From assembly GCF_007681555.1 (NCBI RefSeq), contig NZ_VELE01000001.1, forward strand, positions 868,001 to 932,000: DNA of 64,000 nucleotides, written 5' to 3'. The notes beneath the pieces were generated by a model. That model did not search any database, had not been told where the DNA came from, and was given only the letters and a program-made list of their open reading frames with translations. This document shows positions 25,064-33,589 of this stretch, in pieces. Both the position numbers and the translations under genes were made by a program. The first letter of the stretch is position 1, and each line of letters begins with the position of its first letter. Source of the DNA: Kocuria salsicia (lineage in GTDB: Bacteria > Actinomycetota > Actinomycetes > Actinomycetales > Micrococcaceae).

Positions 25064-25846
25064 CTACTCCCCCGGACCCGCACCCGGCGCCGGCCGCTTC
25101 ACCGAGCGGTCCCACTCCACGGACCACCCGAGCCGGTCCAGGATCCGGTCCAGGACGACCCCCGTGAAGCCCCACACGGTCACGGTCTCGGCCACCCCAG
25201 CAACGTGCACGTCGAACGCCGGGGACTTGTAGGTGTACGCGCCGCGGGTGACGGTCGCGTAGTACCGGTGGGCGGGGTTGATGAGGTCCAGCACGGGCAC
25301 TCGGAACACGAGCGAGGACTCCGCGTGGTCCACCACGTCCACGGGGGACTCCTTGCACCACCACCCGATCACCGGCGTGACCAGGTGGTTGCTCACCGGC
25401 AGCGGCACAGGGTGCAGCGCACCGAGCACGTCCACGCCCTCGGGATCGAGGCCCGTCTCCTCGTGGGCCTCGCGCAGCGCGGCGCGCACGTGAGGGGCGC
25501 TGACCCGCCCTGCGGGGGCGTCCAGGAACGTGCCGATCTGCCCGTCCGGCGGGTCGAGCCGGCCTCCGGGGAAGGCCACCTGCCCGGGGTGCGCGCGCAG
25601 GGTGGCGGCACGCTGCACGAACAGCACGTCCAGGTCCCGGCCGGGGCCCTCGGAGTGCTCCGCGTACTCCGCGGGCACGCTGTCCAGTGCGCCGAAGAGC
25701 ACGAGCACCGCGGAGTGCCGGTAGTTCTCGTCCAGCTCACCGATCCGCCAGGGTTCGCGGTCGTGCATGATCACGGAGTCGCCGTGCCGCGCGAGCTCCA
25801 CCAGCTGCTCGCGGGGCCCGCCCTGGATCGGGGAAGAAGTGGTCAT
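25064..25846 (-). CDS. Nudix hydrolase, CoA pyrophosphatase (NudL-like)
   Basis: 260 aa Nudix enzyme of the CoA-pyrophosphatase group, which splits CoA into phosphopantetheine and 3',5'-ADP. The upstream UPF0035-type motif is LRAHPGQVAFPGG, and the Nudix helix ends in ALREAHEETGLD with the three key glutamates. Between GGRLD and the helix there is an insertion of about 18 residues compared with the usual spacing. The ATG at 25846 has AGAGGA 6 nt upstream and is only 11 bp after the nth stop, so the two genes are co-transcribed. Convergent with the polymerase gene. Confidence 0.87.
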   Translation of the reverse strand: MTTSSPIQGGPREQLVELARHGDSVIMHDREPWRIGELDENYRHSAVLVLFGALDSVPAEYAEHSEGPGRDLDVLFVQRAATLRAHPGQVAFPGGRLDPPDGQIGTFLDAPAGRVSAPHVRAALREAHEETGLDPEGVDVLGALHPVPLPVSNHLVTPVIGWWCKESPVDVVDHAESSLVFRVPVLDLINPAHRYYATVTRGAYTYKSPAFDVHVAGVAETVTVWGFTGVVLDRILDRLGWSVEWDRSVKRPAPGAGPGE

Positions 25847-25857
25847 CGTCCGTCCTC

Positions 25858-26733
25858 TCACGCGCTGAGCGTGTGTCCCTCGGCGCGCAGCTGCCGCCGG
25901 GTGCGTCCCGCCATGAACCCGGCCAGCAGGTCCTCGCGGCCAGGTTTCAGTTCGTAGCCGAGCAGCTTCCGCGCCGCGCCGGGATCCGTGGGTCCGGCGC
26001 CGTAGGAGGGGCACAGGTCCGCCACGGGGCACACCCCGCACGCGGGTTTGCGGGAGTGGCAGATCCGCCGCCCGTGGTAGATCAGCTCGTGGGACAGTTC
26101 GGTCCACAGTGCGGACGGGAACAGAGCGGCCACGTCCTTCTCGACCTTGACGGGGTCTTCGTTCTCCGTCCACCCGAGGCGGCGTGCAAGCCGCCCGAAG
26201 TGGGTGTCCACCGTGATCCCCGGGACCCCGAACGCGTTGCCGAGCACCACGTTCGCGGTCTTGCGCCCCACGCCGGGCAGGCTCACGAGGTCCTCGACCG
26301 TGCCGGGGACGGCGGCGTCGTACTCGTCCACGATGCGCGTGGCCAGCGCCTGGATCGAGCGCGCCTTCGAGCGGTAGAAGCCGAGCGAGCGCACCATCTC
26401 CTGCACGTCCTCGGCCGGCGCCTCGGCCAGTTCCCGCGGGCCGGGATATGCGGCGAACAGCCCGGGCGTCACGGCGTTGACGCGGATGTCGGTGGTCTGC
26501 GCGGACAGGACGGTGGCCACGAGCAGCTGCCAGGCGTCGTCGAAGTCGAGCTCAGCGACGGCGTAGGGGTAGGTCTGCGCGAGCACGCGCTGGATCCGCC
26601 GCGCACGCCGCGTCCTGGACAGGTCTGTCTCGGTCCCGGCACGACGACGCCGCGCGGCCGCCTGCTCCGCCTGCCGCGGCGTCACGAAGCGCACGTGGGC
26701 TGCTGCGGCGGGGGTGTCCATGCCCTCGATCAT
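25858..26733 (-). CDS. nth: Endonuclease III
   Basis: Base-excision repair DNA glycosylase/AP lyase for oxidised pyrimidines, 291 aa. The helix-hairpin-helix LPGVGRKTANVV contains the catalytic lysine, VDTHFGRLARR the catalytic aspartate, and the 4Fe-4S cluster loop has cysteines spaced C-x6-C-x2-C-x5-C (CHSRKPACGVCPVADLC). An N-terminal basic extension of about 60 residues is typical of actinobacterial Nth. The start is either the ATG at 26733 or at 26721; neither has a strong ribosome site. Divergent from acs. Confidence 0.95.
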   Translation of the reverse strand: MIEGMDTPAAAAHVRFVTPRQAEQAAARRRRAGTETDLSRTRRARRIQRVLAQTYPYAVAELDFDDAWQLLVATVLSAQTTDIRVNAVTPGLFAAYPGPRELAEAPAEDVQEMVRSLGFYRSKARSIQALATRIVDEYDAAVPGTVEDLVSLPGVGRKTANVVLGNAFGVPGITVDTHFGRLARRLGWTENEDPVKVEKDVAALFPSALWTELSHELIYHGRRICHSRKPACGVCPVADLCPSYGAGPTDPGAARKLLGYELKPGREDLLAGFMAGRTRRQLRAEGHTLSA

Positions 26734-26858
26734 GCTGGGCCCGGGGTGGCCGGTCAAACCGGGAGGCCGGGCCCGGGCGGGTGCGCCCGGGCCCGCACGA
26801 CACCTGCCCGCACACGATGGAGCGGGGTGCAGCTCCTCGTCTAAGGTGGAGCACAGAA

Positions 26859-26874
26859 TGTGAACTGCACCACG
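26859..26874. promoter_or_regulatory. Candidate GlxR/Crp site upstream of acs
   Basis: TGTGA-ACTGCA-CCACG matches 8 of 10 fixed positions of the Crp/GlxR consensus TGTGA-N6-TCACA, with one perfect half-site. It is centred about 50 bp before the acs start codon. acs is a known Crp/GlxR-type target in other actinobacteria, and a glxR-like gene is in this window. Predicted by eye only. Confidence 0.4.
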
Positions 26875-26916
26875 TACCGCCGCGTGCGGTGCGGGTCGGC
26901 CCAGTGAAGGAGCACC

Positions 26917-28866
26917 ATGACCCCGGAACCCGCAGCATCCCAGCCGAAGACCTTCGCGCCCAGCAAGGAGTTCGCGGCGCAGGCCAATGCCACCGCGGAG
27001 CTCTACGAGGAGGCCGAGGCGAAGGGCCAGGAGTTTTGGGCCGACCAGGCCCGCGACCTGCTCACCTGGTCCACCCCCTTCACGGAGGTCCTGGACTGGT
27101 CCAACCCGCCGTTCGCCAAGTGGTTCCAGGACGGCACCCTCAACGCCGCGTACAACGCGGTGGACCGCCACGTGGAGGCCGGCAACGGGGACCGCGTGGC
27201 CCTGTACTTCGAGGGCGAGCCCGGTGACAGCGCCGTCTACACCTACGCGCAGCTCAAGGACGAGGTCTCCAAGGCCGCCAACGCGTTCGAGTCCCTCGGC
27301 GTCTCCAAGGGCGACCGCGTGGCCGTGTACCTGCCCATGATCGCGGAGGCCGTGATCACCATGCTCGCGTGCGCGCGCATCGGCGCGATCCACTCGGTGG
27401 TCTTCGGCGGCTTCTCCGCGGACGCCCTGCGCTCGCGCATCGAGGACGGCGAGGCGAAGCTCGTGGTCACCGCGGACGGCTCCTACCGCCGCGGCAAGCC
27501 CACCACACTCAAGCCCGCGGTGGACGCCGCACTGGAGAAGGGCGGGGAAACCGTCAACCACGTGGTGGTCGTCAAGCGCAACGGCGAGGACGTCGCGTTC
27601 CAGGACGGCCGGGACGTGTGGTGGCACGACGTCGTGGGAGAGGCCTCCACGGAGCACACCCCCTCGGAGCAGAACGCCGAGGACCCGCTGTTCATCCTCT
27701 ACACCTCCGGCACCACCGGGAAGCCCAAGGGCATCCTGCACACCACCGGCGGCTACCTCACCCAGGCGGCGTTCACCCACAAGTACGTCTTCGACCTCAA
27801 GCCGGAGACGGACGTCTACTGGTGCACCGCGGACGTCGGCTGGGTCACCGGCCACACGTACATCACCTACGCGCCGCTCGTGAACGGTGCCACCCAGGTG
27901 ATCTACGAGGGCACCCCGGACTCCCCGCACCGCGGCCGCTTCTGGGAGATCGTGCAGAAGTACGGCGTGAGCATCCTCTACACCTCCCCCACGGCCATCC
28001 GCACCATGATGAAGTGGGGCGAGGAGATCCCCGCCGAGTGGGACCTCAGCTCGCTGCGCCTGCTGGGCACCGTGGGCGAGGCCATCAACCCGGAGGCGTG
28101 GACCTGGTTCCGCCGGGTGATCGGCCAGGACCGGTGCCCCATCGTGGACACGTGGTGGCAGACCGAGACGGGCGCCATGATGATCTCCCCACTGCCCGGC
28201 GTGACCGCGACCAAGCCGGGCTCCGCGCAGGTTCCGCTGCCGGGGATCGCGGTGGACGTCGTCGACGACGCCGGCACATCCCTGCCCAACGAGACGGACG
28301 GCTTCCTGGTGGTCCGCGAGCCGTGGCCGTCCATGCTGCGGACCATCTGGGGCGACGACGAGCGCTTCGTGAACACCTACTGGGGCCAGTTCGGGGACAA
28401 GTACTTCGCCGGCGACGGCGCCAAGCGGGACGCGGACGGGGACATCTGGATCCTGGGGCGCGTGGACGACGTCATGAACGTCTCCGGCCACCGTCTCTCC
28501 ACCCCGGAGATCGAGTCCGCGCTGGTCTCCCACCCGTCCGTCGCGGAGGCGGCCGTGGTGGGCGCCAAGGACGAGACCACGGGCCAGGCGGTCTTCGCGT
28601 TCGTGATCCTCTCGGACCAGGCCACCGCCGAGGACCGGGACAAGACCGAGCTGGCGGAGGAGATCCGCGGGCACGTGGGCACCGAGATTTCCCCGATCGC
28701 CAAGCCCAAGAAGGTTCTGATCGTCCCCGAGCTGCCCAAGACGCGCTCCGGAAAGATCATGCGTCGCCTGCTCAAGGACGTCGCCGAGGACCGCCCCGTG
28801 GGGGATGTCTCCACACTCGCGGACCAGACGGTCATGCAGCAGATCGTGGACTCCCTGGGCGAGTAG
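26917..28866 (+). CDS. acs: Acetyl-CoA synthetase
   Basis: AMP-forming acetate-CoA ligase, 649 aa, full family length. Adenylate-forming motifs: [12 protein letters not shown] (A3), TWWQTETG (A5), [16 protein letters not shown] (A8) and the acetylation-controlled lysine in [10 protein letters not shown] (A10). The ATG at 26917 follows GAAGGAG with good spacing. It feeds acetate into central metabolism, and its lysine could be regulated by acetylation, with an AcuC-like deacetylase gene present at the window's left end. A candidate GlxR site precedes it and a strong hairpin follows. Confidence 0.97.
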   Translation: MTPEPAASQPKTFAPSKEFAAQANATAELYEEAEAKGQEFWADQARDLLTWSTPFTEVLDWSNPPFAKWFQDGTLNAAYNAVDRHVEAGNGDRVALYFEGEPGDSAVYTYAQLKDEVSKAANAFESLGVSKGDRVAVYLPMIAEAVITMLACARIGAIHSVVFGGFSADALRSRIEDGEAKLVVTADGSYRRGKPTTLKPAVDAALEKGGETVNHVVVVKRNGEDVAFQDGRDVWWHDVVGEASTEHTPSEQNAEDPLFILYTSGTTGKPKGILHTTGGYLTQAAFTHKYVFDLKPETDVYWCTADVGWVTGHTYITYAPLVNGATQVIYEGTPDSPHRGRFWEIVQKYGVSILYTSPTAIRTMMKWGEEIPAEWDLSSLRLLGTVGEAINPEAWTWFRRVIGQDRCPIVDTWWQTETGAMMISPLPGVTATKPGSAQVPLPGIAVDVVDDAGTSLPNETDGFLVVREPWPSMLRTIWGDDERFVNTYWGQFGDKYFAGDGAKRDADGDIWILGRVDDVMNVSGHRLSTPEIESALVSHPSVAEAAVVGAKDETTGQAVFAFVILSDQATAEDRDKTELAEEIRGHVGTEISPIAKPKKVLIVPELPKTRSGKIMRRLLKDVAEDRPVGDVSTLADQTVMQQIVDSLGE

Positions 28867-28916
28867 CCAGCGCCCCGTCCGGGTCCGCCACCGGCGCGGC
28901 CACGGTACGGCACCAC

Positions 28917-28970
28917 CCACGACGCCGCCGCGGCGCCTCTCGCACGGGAGGCACCGCGGCGGCGTCGTGG
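28917..28970. terminator. Strong hairpin after acs
   Basis: Inverted repeat of 23 bp with a single mismatch and an 8-nt loop: core arms 28921-28939 and 28948-28966 (GACGCCGCCGCGGCGCCTC pairs with GAGGCACCGCGGCGGCGTC), extended by four further pairs. It starts 50 bp after the acs stop. No T-tract, as is usual in this high-GC group. Confidence 0.75.
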
Positions 28971-29049
28971 CGTCCCACCCGCGCCCGGCGGAACGCGCGT
29001 CGGGCCCGCGCCGAGCTGATGTCGTGCGCGCGTCGTGTTCAATGGGGCC

Positions 29050-29496
29050 ATGAACGAGCTACCGGTCTACGTCCTCAACGGCCCCAACCTCAACACCCTG
29101 GGCACCCGCAGGCCCGAGGTCTACGGTCACGCGACCCTCACGGACGTGGAGGCGAACGTGCGGGCCCGCGCCCAGACCTACGGGCTGGACGTGGTCTTCG
29201 AGCAGTCCAACTACGAGGGCCAGATCGTGGAGTGGATCCAGCAGGCGCGCACGCAGGCCTGCGGGATTGTCATCAACCCGGCGGCCCTCACGCACTACTC
29301 GGTGGCAATCCACGACGCGCTGGAGATGTGCGAGGTGCCGGTGGTGGAGGTCCACATCTCCAACGTGCACCGGCGCGAGGCCTTCCGCCACACGTCCTTC
29401 GTGTCCCCGCAGGCCACCGCGGTGATCGCGGGCGCGGGGATCCTGGGCTACGAGTTCGGCGTGGACGTGGTCGCCCAGCATCTCGGGCTGCGCTGA
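29050..29496 (+). CDS. aroQ: 3-dehydroquinate dehydratase, type II
   Basis: Third step of the shikimate pathway, 148 aa, the normal length of the dodecameric type II enzyme. [19 protein letters not shown] carries the catalytic Arg/Tyr loop, EGQIVEWI follows, [13 protein letters not shown] and [12 protein letters not shown] (catalytic His) and [13 protein letters not shown] complete the signature. The ATG at 29050 is 6 nt after TTCAAT and lacks a Shine-Dalgarno, so it may be leaderless. It stands alone, not in an aro operon. Confidence 0.95.
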   Translation: MNELPVYVLNGPNLNTLGTRRPEVYGHATLTDVEANVRARAQTYGLDVVFEQSNYEGQIVEWIQQARTQACGIVINPAALTHYSVAIHDALEMCEVPVVEVHISNVHRREAFRHTSFVSPQATAVIAGAGILGYEFGVDVVAQHLGLR

Positions 29497-29641
29497 GCCC
29501 TCAGGGGCAGGGGCGCTTCCCCGGGCCAGAGCGCTGCCCGCATGACGACTCTTCCGGACCACGACGGCGCGCGGACGACGACGGCGCCCGGGTCCTGCCG
29601 CCGCGCCGGCCACCTCGCGCGGCCCCGTGGGCGCACACGGC

Positions 29642-30826
29642 TCAGGAGGCCACGCACTGACCCGTGGAGACGGCCTGCGTGGACTGCTCGGCGGCGTCCA
29701 GGATCTCGGTGACACGGGCCACCGGGATGGCGTAGCCCACCTGGTCCGTAACAGCCTTGGCGAACACCACACCCACGACGTGGCCCGAGTCGTTGAGCAG
29801 CGGCCCACCGGAGTTGCCCTGCTCCACGTTGCCCGCGAACTGGATGATGCTGCGGGTCTGGGTCTCGCCGGTGGTCACGTTCTGCACCGGGGCCACCGCC
29901 TCGCCCTGCACGGTGGCGGGACGCAGCGTGTACGGACCGCCCAGCGGGTAGCCCGCGAAGGAGACCGTCTCGCCCTGCACCACGGAGTCCTCCAGGGGCA
30001 GCGGTGTCGCCGGGAGATCGGGGACGCGCAGCACCGCGAGGTCGGAGGCGGCGTCGTACTGCACCGTCTGCGCGCGGTAGACCTGCCCGTCCCTTGTCTG
30101 GACCACGGGCTGGTCCACTCCGGCCACCACGTGGGCGTTGGTGACCACGGTGCCGTCCTGCGCCACGAAGCCCGAGCCCGTCTGGTTCTGGGCGCACTGC
30201 GCCGCGGTGCCGTAGACCTGCACCACGGACTGGCCGGCGTCCGCCACCACCTGCGAGTCGGGGGTGTCCTTCGGGTCCGGGACGGCCTGCGTGGGGAACA
30301 GCAGCTCGTCCAGCTGACGGATGCCCTGGGAGCCGCTCACCGCGTTGCGGGTCTGGGTCATGGCGTTGCGCACCGGTTCCGGGGTGAGGCGTTCGATGCC
30401 GCGCAGCACCTGGGAGGACGCCACCTGCTGGGACAGTGCGGGCAGGCCCATCTGTCCCACCAGGGAACCCAGCAGCGTCATGATGATCCCGGCGACCGCC
30501 ACGTTGAGCACCGCCCCGCCCAGCCGGTCGAGCACCCCCAGCCCCGTCTTCTCAGTGATCCGGGCCAGGGCGCCGCCCAGCGTGGAGCCGAGGTACTGGC
30601 CGAGGCCCAGGAGCACGAGCACCGTGAGCAGCACGGCGGGAATCCGCCACTCGCCGCTCACGTAGGCGGCCACCACGGGACCCGCCCAGAACGCCACCAC
30701 GGCGCCGAGCACCAGCCCGGCCAGGGAGGCGGAGGAGCGGAAGAACCCCCGGCGGAAACCCGCCACCAGGTACGCGATCAGCACCAGGACGAGCAGCACG
30801 TCCAGAAGGTTCAGGGACAGACTCAT
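29642..30826 (-). CDS. MarP-like membrane-anchored serine protease (CvpA + trypsin domains)
   Basis: 394 aa. Residues 1-165 form a CvpA-like domain with four membrane helices beginning LLDVLLVLVLIAYLVAGFRRGFF; the rest is an extracytoplasmic chymotrypsin-like protease with the triad His in TNAHVVAG, Asp in ASDLAVLRV and Ser in GNSGGPL. This architecture is that of mycobacterial MarP, which protects cells from acid and oxidative stress. The ATG at 30826 has GAGG 6 nt upstream. Two cysteines near AAQCAQNQ and the C-terminal GQCVAS could form the disulfide known in MarP. Convergent with aroQ; the 145-bp gap between them holds no gene. Confidence 0.9.
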   Translation of the reverse strand: MSLSLNLLDVLLVLVLIAYLVAGFRRGFFRSSASLAGLVLGAVVAFWAGPVVAAYVSGEWRIPAVLLTVLVLLGLGQYLGSTLGGALARITEKTGLGVLDRLGGAVLNVAVAGIIMTLLGSLVGQMGLPALSQQVASSQVLRGIERLTPEPVRNAMTQTRNAVSGSQGIRQLDELLFPTQAVPDPKDTPDSQVVADAGQSVVQVYGTAAQCAQNQTGSGFVAQDGTVVTNAHVVAGVDQPVVQTRDGQVYRAQTVQYDAASDLAVLRVPDLPATPLPLEDSVVQGETVSFAGYPLGGPYTLRPATVQGEAVAPVQNVTTGETQTRSIIQFAGNVEQGNSGGPLLNDSGHVVGVVFAKAVTDQVGYAIPVARVTEILDAAEQSTQAVSTGQCVAS

Positions 30827-30996
30827 GGAGGTCCTCACGGTGTGGGGGCACGCGGGGATCGGCCACGTGTGGAGCCGAGCATACGGCGGGGGCCTGGGCA
30901 AAGCGTGCACCGCCGGTGGGAGAAGCGGGCGGCGCTGCCACCGCAGAGCTCCCCGGGTGTTCACACTGGGCACAACGCAGGAGTGGCCACGAGCGG

Positions 30997-31014
30997 TGTG
31001 AAACTCGTTACGAT
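30997..31014 (+). promoter_or_regulatory. glxR promoter with overlapping Crp/GlxR-like site
   Basis: TGTGA-AACTCG-TTACG (30997-31012) matches 8 of 10 positions of TGTGA-N6-TCACA and overlaps the likely -10 hexamer TACGAT (31009-31014). The start codon follows about 60 nt later. The geometry would suit autorepression by the GlxR-like product. Prediction by eye. Confidence 0.45.
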
Positions 31015-31075
31015 GGACCGTAAGCACGCATGCACCCCTGCGGGGTGCCCCCCGACTTTGGTGAGGAGATACACC

Positions 31076-31753
31076 TTGGATACAGACGTCCTGCGCCGCG
31101 CTCCCCTGTTCGCTTCTTTGGACGACGAGGCGTTCGCCGCTCTGACCGAGGAGATCACGGAGGTGGATCTCTCCCGCGGTGCCACCCTGTTCTACGAGGG
31201 CGACCCGGGAGACCAGCTCTACTTCATCGTCTCCGGCAAGATGAAGCTCGGCCGCACGGCCAGCGACGGCCGCGAGAACCTGGTGGCCGTCATGGGCCCG
31301 GGCGAGATCTTCGGCGAGATGGCCCTGTTCGACCCCAGCCCCCGCTCCACCTCCGCCACCGCGGTCTCCGAGACGCGACTGGCCGGGCTCAAGCACGAGA
31401 ACCTGCGCAAGGTCATCCAGCGCTCCCCCGAGGTCTCAGCCCAGCTGCTGCAGGCACTGGCCCGCCGGCTGCGCCGCACCAACGAGAACCTCGCGGACCT
31501 CGTGTTCTCGGACGTTCCCGGGCGCGTGGCCAAGGCTCTGCTGGACCTTGCGGACCGCTTCGGGCGCCCCGCCACGGACGGCATCCTGGTGGCCCACGAG
31601 CTCACCCAGGAGGAGCTCGCTCAGCTGGTCGGTGCCTCGCGCGAGACCGTGAACAAGGCTCTCGCCGAGTTCGTGCAGCGCGGTTGGATCCGACTGGAGG
31701 CGCGAGCGGTGGTCATCCTGAACCTGCAGCGCCTCCAGCAGCGCTCGCGCTGA
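31076..31753 (+). CDS. glxR: Crp/Fnr-family regulator, GlxR-like
   Basis: cAMP-receptor-type global regulator, 225 aa, the size of Corynebacterium GlxR and mycobacterial Crp. The phosphate-binding cassette FGEMALFDPSPRSTSATA (from residue 79) keeps the Glu, Arg and Ser that hold cAMP. The C-terminal winged helix has ELTQEELAQLVGASRETVNKAL. It starts with a TTG at 31076 behind a strong GAGGAG; TTG plus strong ribosome site is the best fit because upstream frame is unrelated. Probable targets in this window are acs, the lut/lctP locus and its own promoter. A bidirectional terminator follows. Confidence 0.93.
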   Translation: MDTDVLRRAPLFASLDDEAFAALTEEITEVDLSRGATLFYEGDPGDQLYFIVSGKMKLGRTASDGRENLVAVMGPGEIFGEMALFDPSPRSTSATAVSETRLAGLKHENLRKVIQRSPEVSAQLLQALARRLRRTNENLADLVFSDVPGRVAKALLDLADRFGRPATDGILVAHELTQEELAQLVGASRETVNKALAEFVQRGWIRLEARAVVILNLQRLQQRSR

Positions 31754-31772
31754 CGCGTTCCCCCTGATTCGA

Positions 31773-31808
31773 CGACGACGCCCGCGGCACCCGCCGCGGG
31801 CGTCGTCG
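31773..31808. terminator. Bidirectional hairpin between glxR and Nudix gene
   Basis: Perfect 16-bp stem (CGACGACGCCCGCGGC, 31773-31788; complement 31793-31808) with a 4-nt loop ACCC. It lies between two convergent genes and can serve both. No T-tract. Confidence 0.8.
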
Positions 31809-31857
31809 CGTGTGCGGACGGGCCCGGTCGACGCCGCCCCGCCCACCGCGGCGGGAG

Positions 31858-32772
31858 TCAGGCGTCGAGCACCAGGACGGGTTCGTCGTCGCGCAGGTCC
31901 AGGCGAGGCACCTTGACCCGCAGGTCCCGGCGAGCGGCGAGGAACGCCATGGCTGAACTCGCCTCCGCCACGGCCTCCACGGCGCACTGCACACCCGGGG
32001 TGGTCAGCTCGTTGAAGTCGAAGTGCCAGGGGTCCTGGGTCTGGGCACAGTCCTCGCTCTCCTCCCGGAAGAGCTCGGGCAGGGGTGTGGCCCAGGGGTC
32101 GTCGAGCAGCGTGCGGGCGTCCACCCAGCCGAGCCAGGCACGTCCGCGCTGTGTGGCCAGCGGGGACTCACGCTGGCCCACGGGAACCGCCGCGGCGAAG
32201 AAGTGCAGGTCCACCCGCTGGTGCACGAAGTCCGAGGTCATCCAGTGGGACAGTGGGCGCAGGCACTCGCTGTGGAACGCCATGCTGCGCTTGGCGAGCA
32301 GGTCCGCGAAGGAGATGTCCCCGGAGGCCAGCTGCTCGCGGGAGCGCATCCAGTCCACCCCCTCCACGTTCTCGGCCACCCCGTGGGCTGGTGCGCCCGC
32401 GAAGAGGATGCCGGTCTCCACGAACGTCTTGCGCGCGGCGGTGACCACGCTGCGCCGGGCGCGGCCGATGTCCTCGGAGAGGAGCTTGTGGGCCCACTCG
32501 GAAGAGCTCGGACCGCGCCAGTCGAGGGGCTCGTCGTCACTCGTCTCGGTGATCCCCCCGGGAAAGGAGAGCGTACCCATGGACTGACGGCCGGGTCGGT
32601 GGAGCATGAGGGTCTCCACCCCGTTGTCCCCGTCCCGGACGAAGACTGTGGCGGCACCCCGGCGCGGTGCCGTGCCGTGCATCCCGAGGCCGCGTTCCAT
32701 CCAGGCGCGGGCTGCCTTGCTGTAGGAGCGGGGGATCGCGAAGATCCGCTCCCCCGCCGGCGCGCCGCTCAT
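31858..32772 (-). CDS. Nudix-fold protein with degenerate catalytic motif
   Basis: 304 aa, related to the NUDT19/RP2-type Nudix group by the long insertion between the glycine loop (LSFPGGITE) and the Nudix helix. The helix reads ARKTFVETGILFA, whereas the family motif is REUxEExGU: the first Glu is Lys and the second is Val, leaving a single metal ligand. The protein may therefore be catalytically dead, or bind rather than cut its ligand. The rest of the fold is intact, with no stops. Start ATG at 32772, 2 bp after the RidA stop, in the operon DUF4177 - RidA - Nudix. Confidence 0.75.
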   Translation of the reverse strand: MSGAPAGERIFAIPRSYSKAARAWMERGLGMHGTAPRRGAATVFVRDGDNGVETLMLHRPGRQSMGTLSFPGGITETSDDEPLDWRGPSSSEWAHKLLSEDIGRARRSVVTAARKTFVETGILFAGAPAHGVAENVEGVDWMRSREQLASGDISFADLLAKRSMAFHSECLRPLSHWMTSDFVHQRVDLHFFAAAVPVGQRESPLATQRGRAWLGWVDARTLLDDPWATPLPELFREESEDCAQTQDPWHFDFNELTTPGVQCAVEAVAEASSAMAFLAARRDLRVKVPRLDLRDDEPVLVLDA

Positions 32773-32774
32773 GC

Positions 32775-33254
32775 TCAGCCGAACTCGACGATCAGTTCGA
32801 CCTCCACCGGGGAGTTCAGCGGCAGCACGCTCACGCCCACCGCGGAGCGCGCATGCACGCCGACATCTCCGAAGACCCGGCCGAGCAGCTGGGACGCGCC
32901 GTCCACCACCGCAGGCTGCGCGAAGAAGTCCGGGGCGGAGGCCACGAAACCCGTGACCTTCACGATGCGCCGGATGCGCTCCAGCTCGCCGATCTGCGAC
33001 TTCACCGCCGCGAGCGCGTTAAGTGCGCAGCGTTCGGCGAGCTCCGCCGCCCGCTGCGGGTCCACGGTGCCCTCGGCGCCGCTGTCGCTCACCACACCGG
33101 TCTGGGGCAACGATCCCGAGACCAGGGGCAGCTGGCCCGCGGTGTACACGTGGTTGCCGGTGGTCACCGCTGGTGCGTAGGCGGCCAGGGGTGCCGCGAC
33201 GTCGGGCAGCTGCAGCCCCAGCTCCGCGAGCCGGTCCTCGTACCTGTCACTCAT
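32775..33254 (-). CDS. RidA/YjgF-family protein
   Basis: 159 aa member of the Rid superfamily, which hydrolyse reactive enamine/imine intermediates of PLP enzymes. It belongs to the longer subgroup with an N-terminal LAELGLQLPDVAAPLAAYAPAV motif, then VYTAGQLPLVSG, CALNALAAVKSQIG and SPVEVELIVEF. The canonical RidA arginine of the active site is not where expected, so activity on iminopyruvate is uncertain. ATG at 33254 with GGGAGGA upstream. Middle gene of a short operon. Confidence 0.85.
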   Translation of the reverse strand: MSDRYEDRLAELGLQLPDVAAPLAAYAPAVTTGNHVYTAGQLPLVSGSLPQTGVVSDSGAEGTVDPQRAAELAERCALNALAAVKSQIGELERIRRIVKVTGFVASAPDFFAQPAVVDGASQLLGRVFGDVGVHARSAVGVSVLPLNSPVEVELIVEFG

Positions 33255-33276
33255 GTCCGGGTCCTCCCTCGCCGTG

Positions 33277-33471
33277 TCAGTTCTTGGGGCGCTTGAAGTA
33301 GGCGATGGGGTTGGTCTGCACCGGCGCGTTCATGTTCGCGGCGGGGGTGTCCGCGGCCTGGGTGCCGGGCAGCACGGTCACGAGCTCCCAGCCGTCGTCA
33401 CCCCAGTTGTCGAGGATCTGCTTGGTGGCGTGGATCATCAGCGGAACGGTTGCGTATTCCCAAGTGGTCAT
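33277..33471 (-). CDS. DUF4177 small protein
   Basis: 64 aa. TTWEYATVPLMIHATKQIL then NWGDDGWELVTVLPG is the DUF4177 signature, a short two-strand, one-helix fold of unknown role, common in actinobacteria. The C-terminus ends NPIAYFKRPKN. Start ATG at 33471. It leads the operon with RidA (22-bp gap) and the Nudix protein, and is divergent from the PBP gene. Confidence 0.8.
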   Translation of the reverse strand: MTTWEYATVPLMIHATKQILDNWGDDGWELVTVLPGTQAADTPAANMNAPVQTNPIAYFKRPKN

Positions 33472-33589
33472 GGCCACCACCCTACTGTCCAGGCGGGCGC
33501 GGCGCGCGTCCCCGGTCCCGGGGAGATCACAGTGTGACCGCAGCTTCGGATACACGGATCCACCCGCCCCCGGCTTGTACACTGGCGCA

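Noticed and set aside
25858-28920. A 1020-codon open frame antisense to acs that reads into nth
   Set aside because: Only its last ~290 codons are a real protein (Nth). The rest is the antisense shadow of acs, with His/Arg/Gly-rich composition typical of GC-rich reverse frames.
29497-29641. Possible hairpin between aroQ and marP
   Set aside because: Arms such as GGCGCGCGG/CCGCCGCGCC pair only imperfectly; not better than chance at this GC content.
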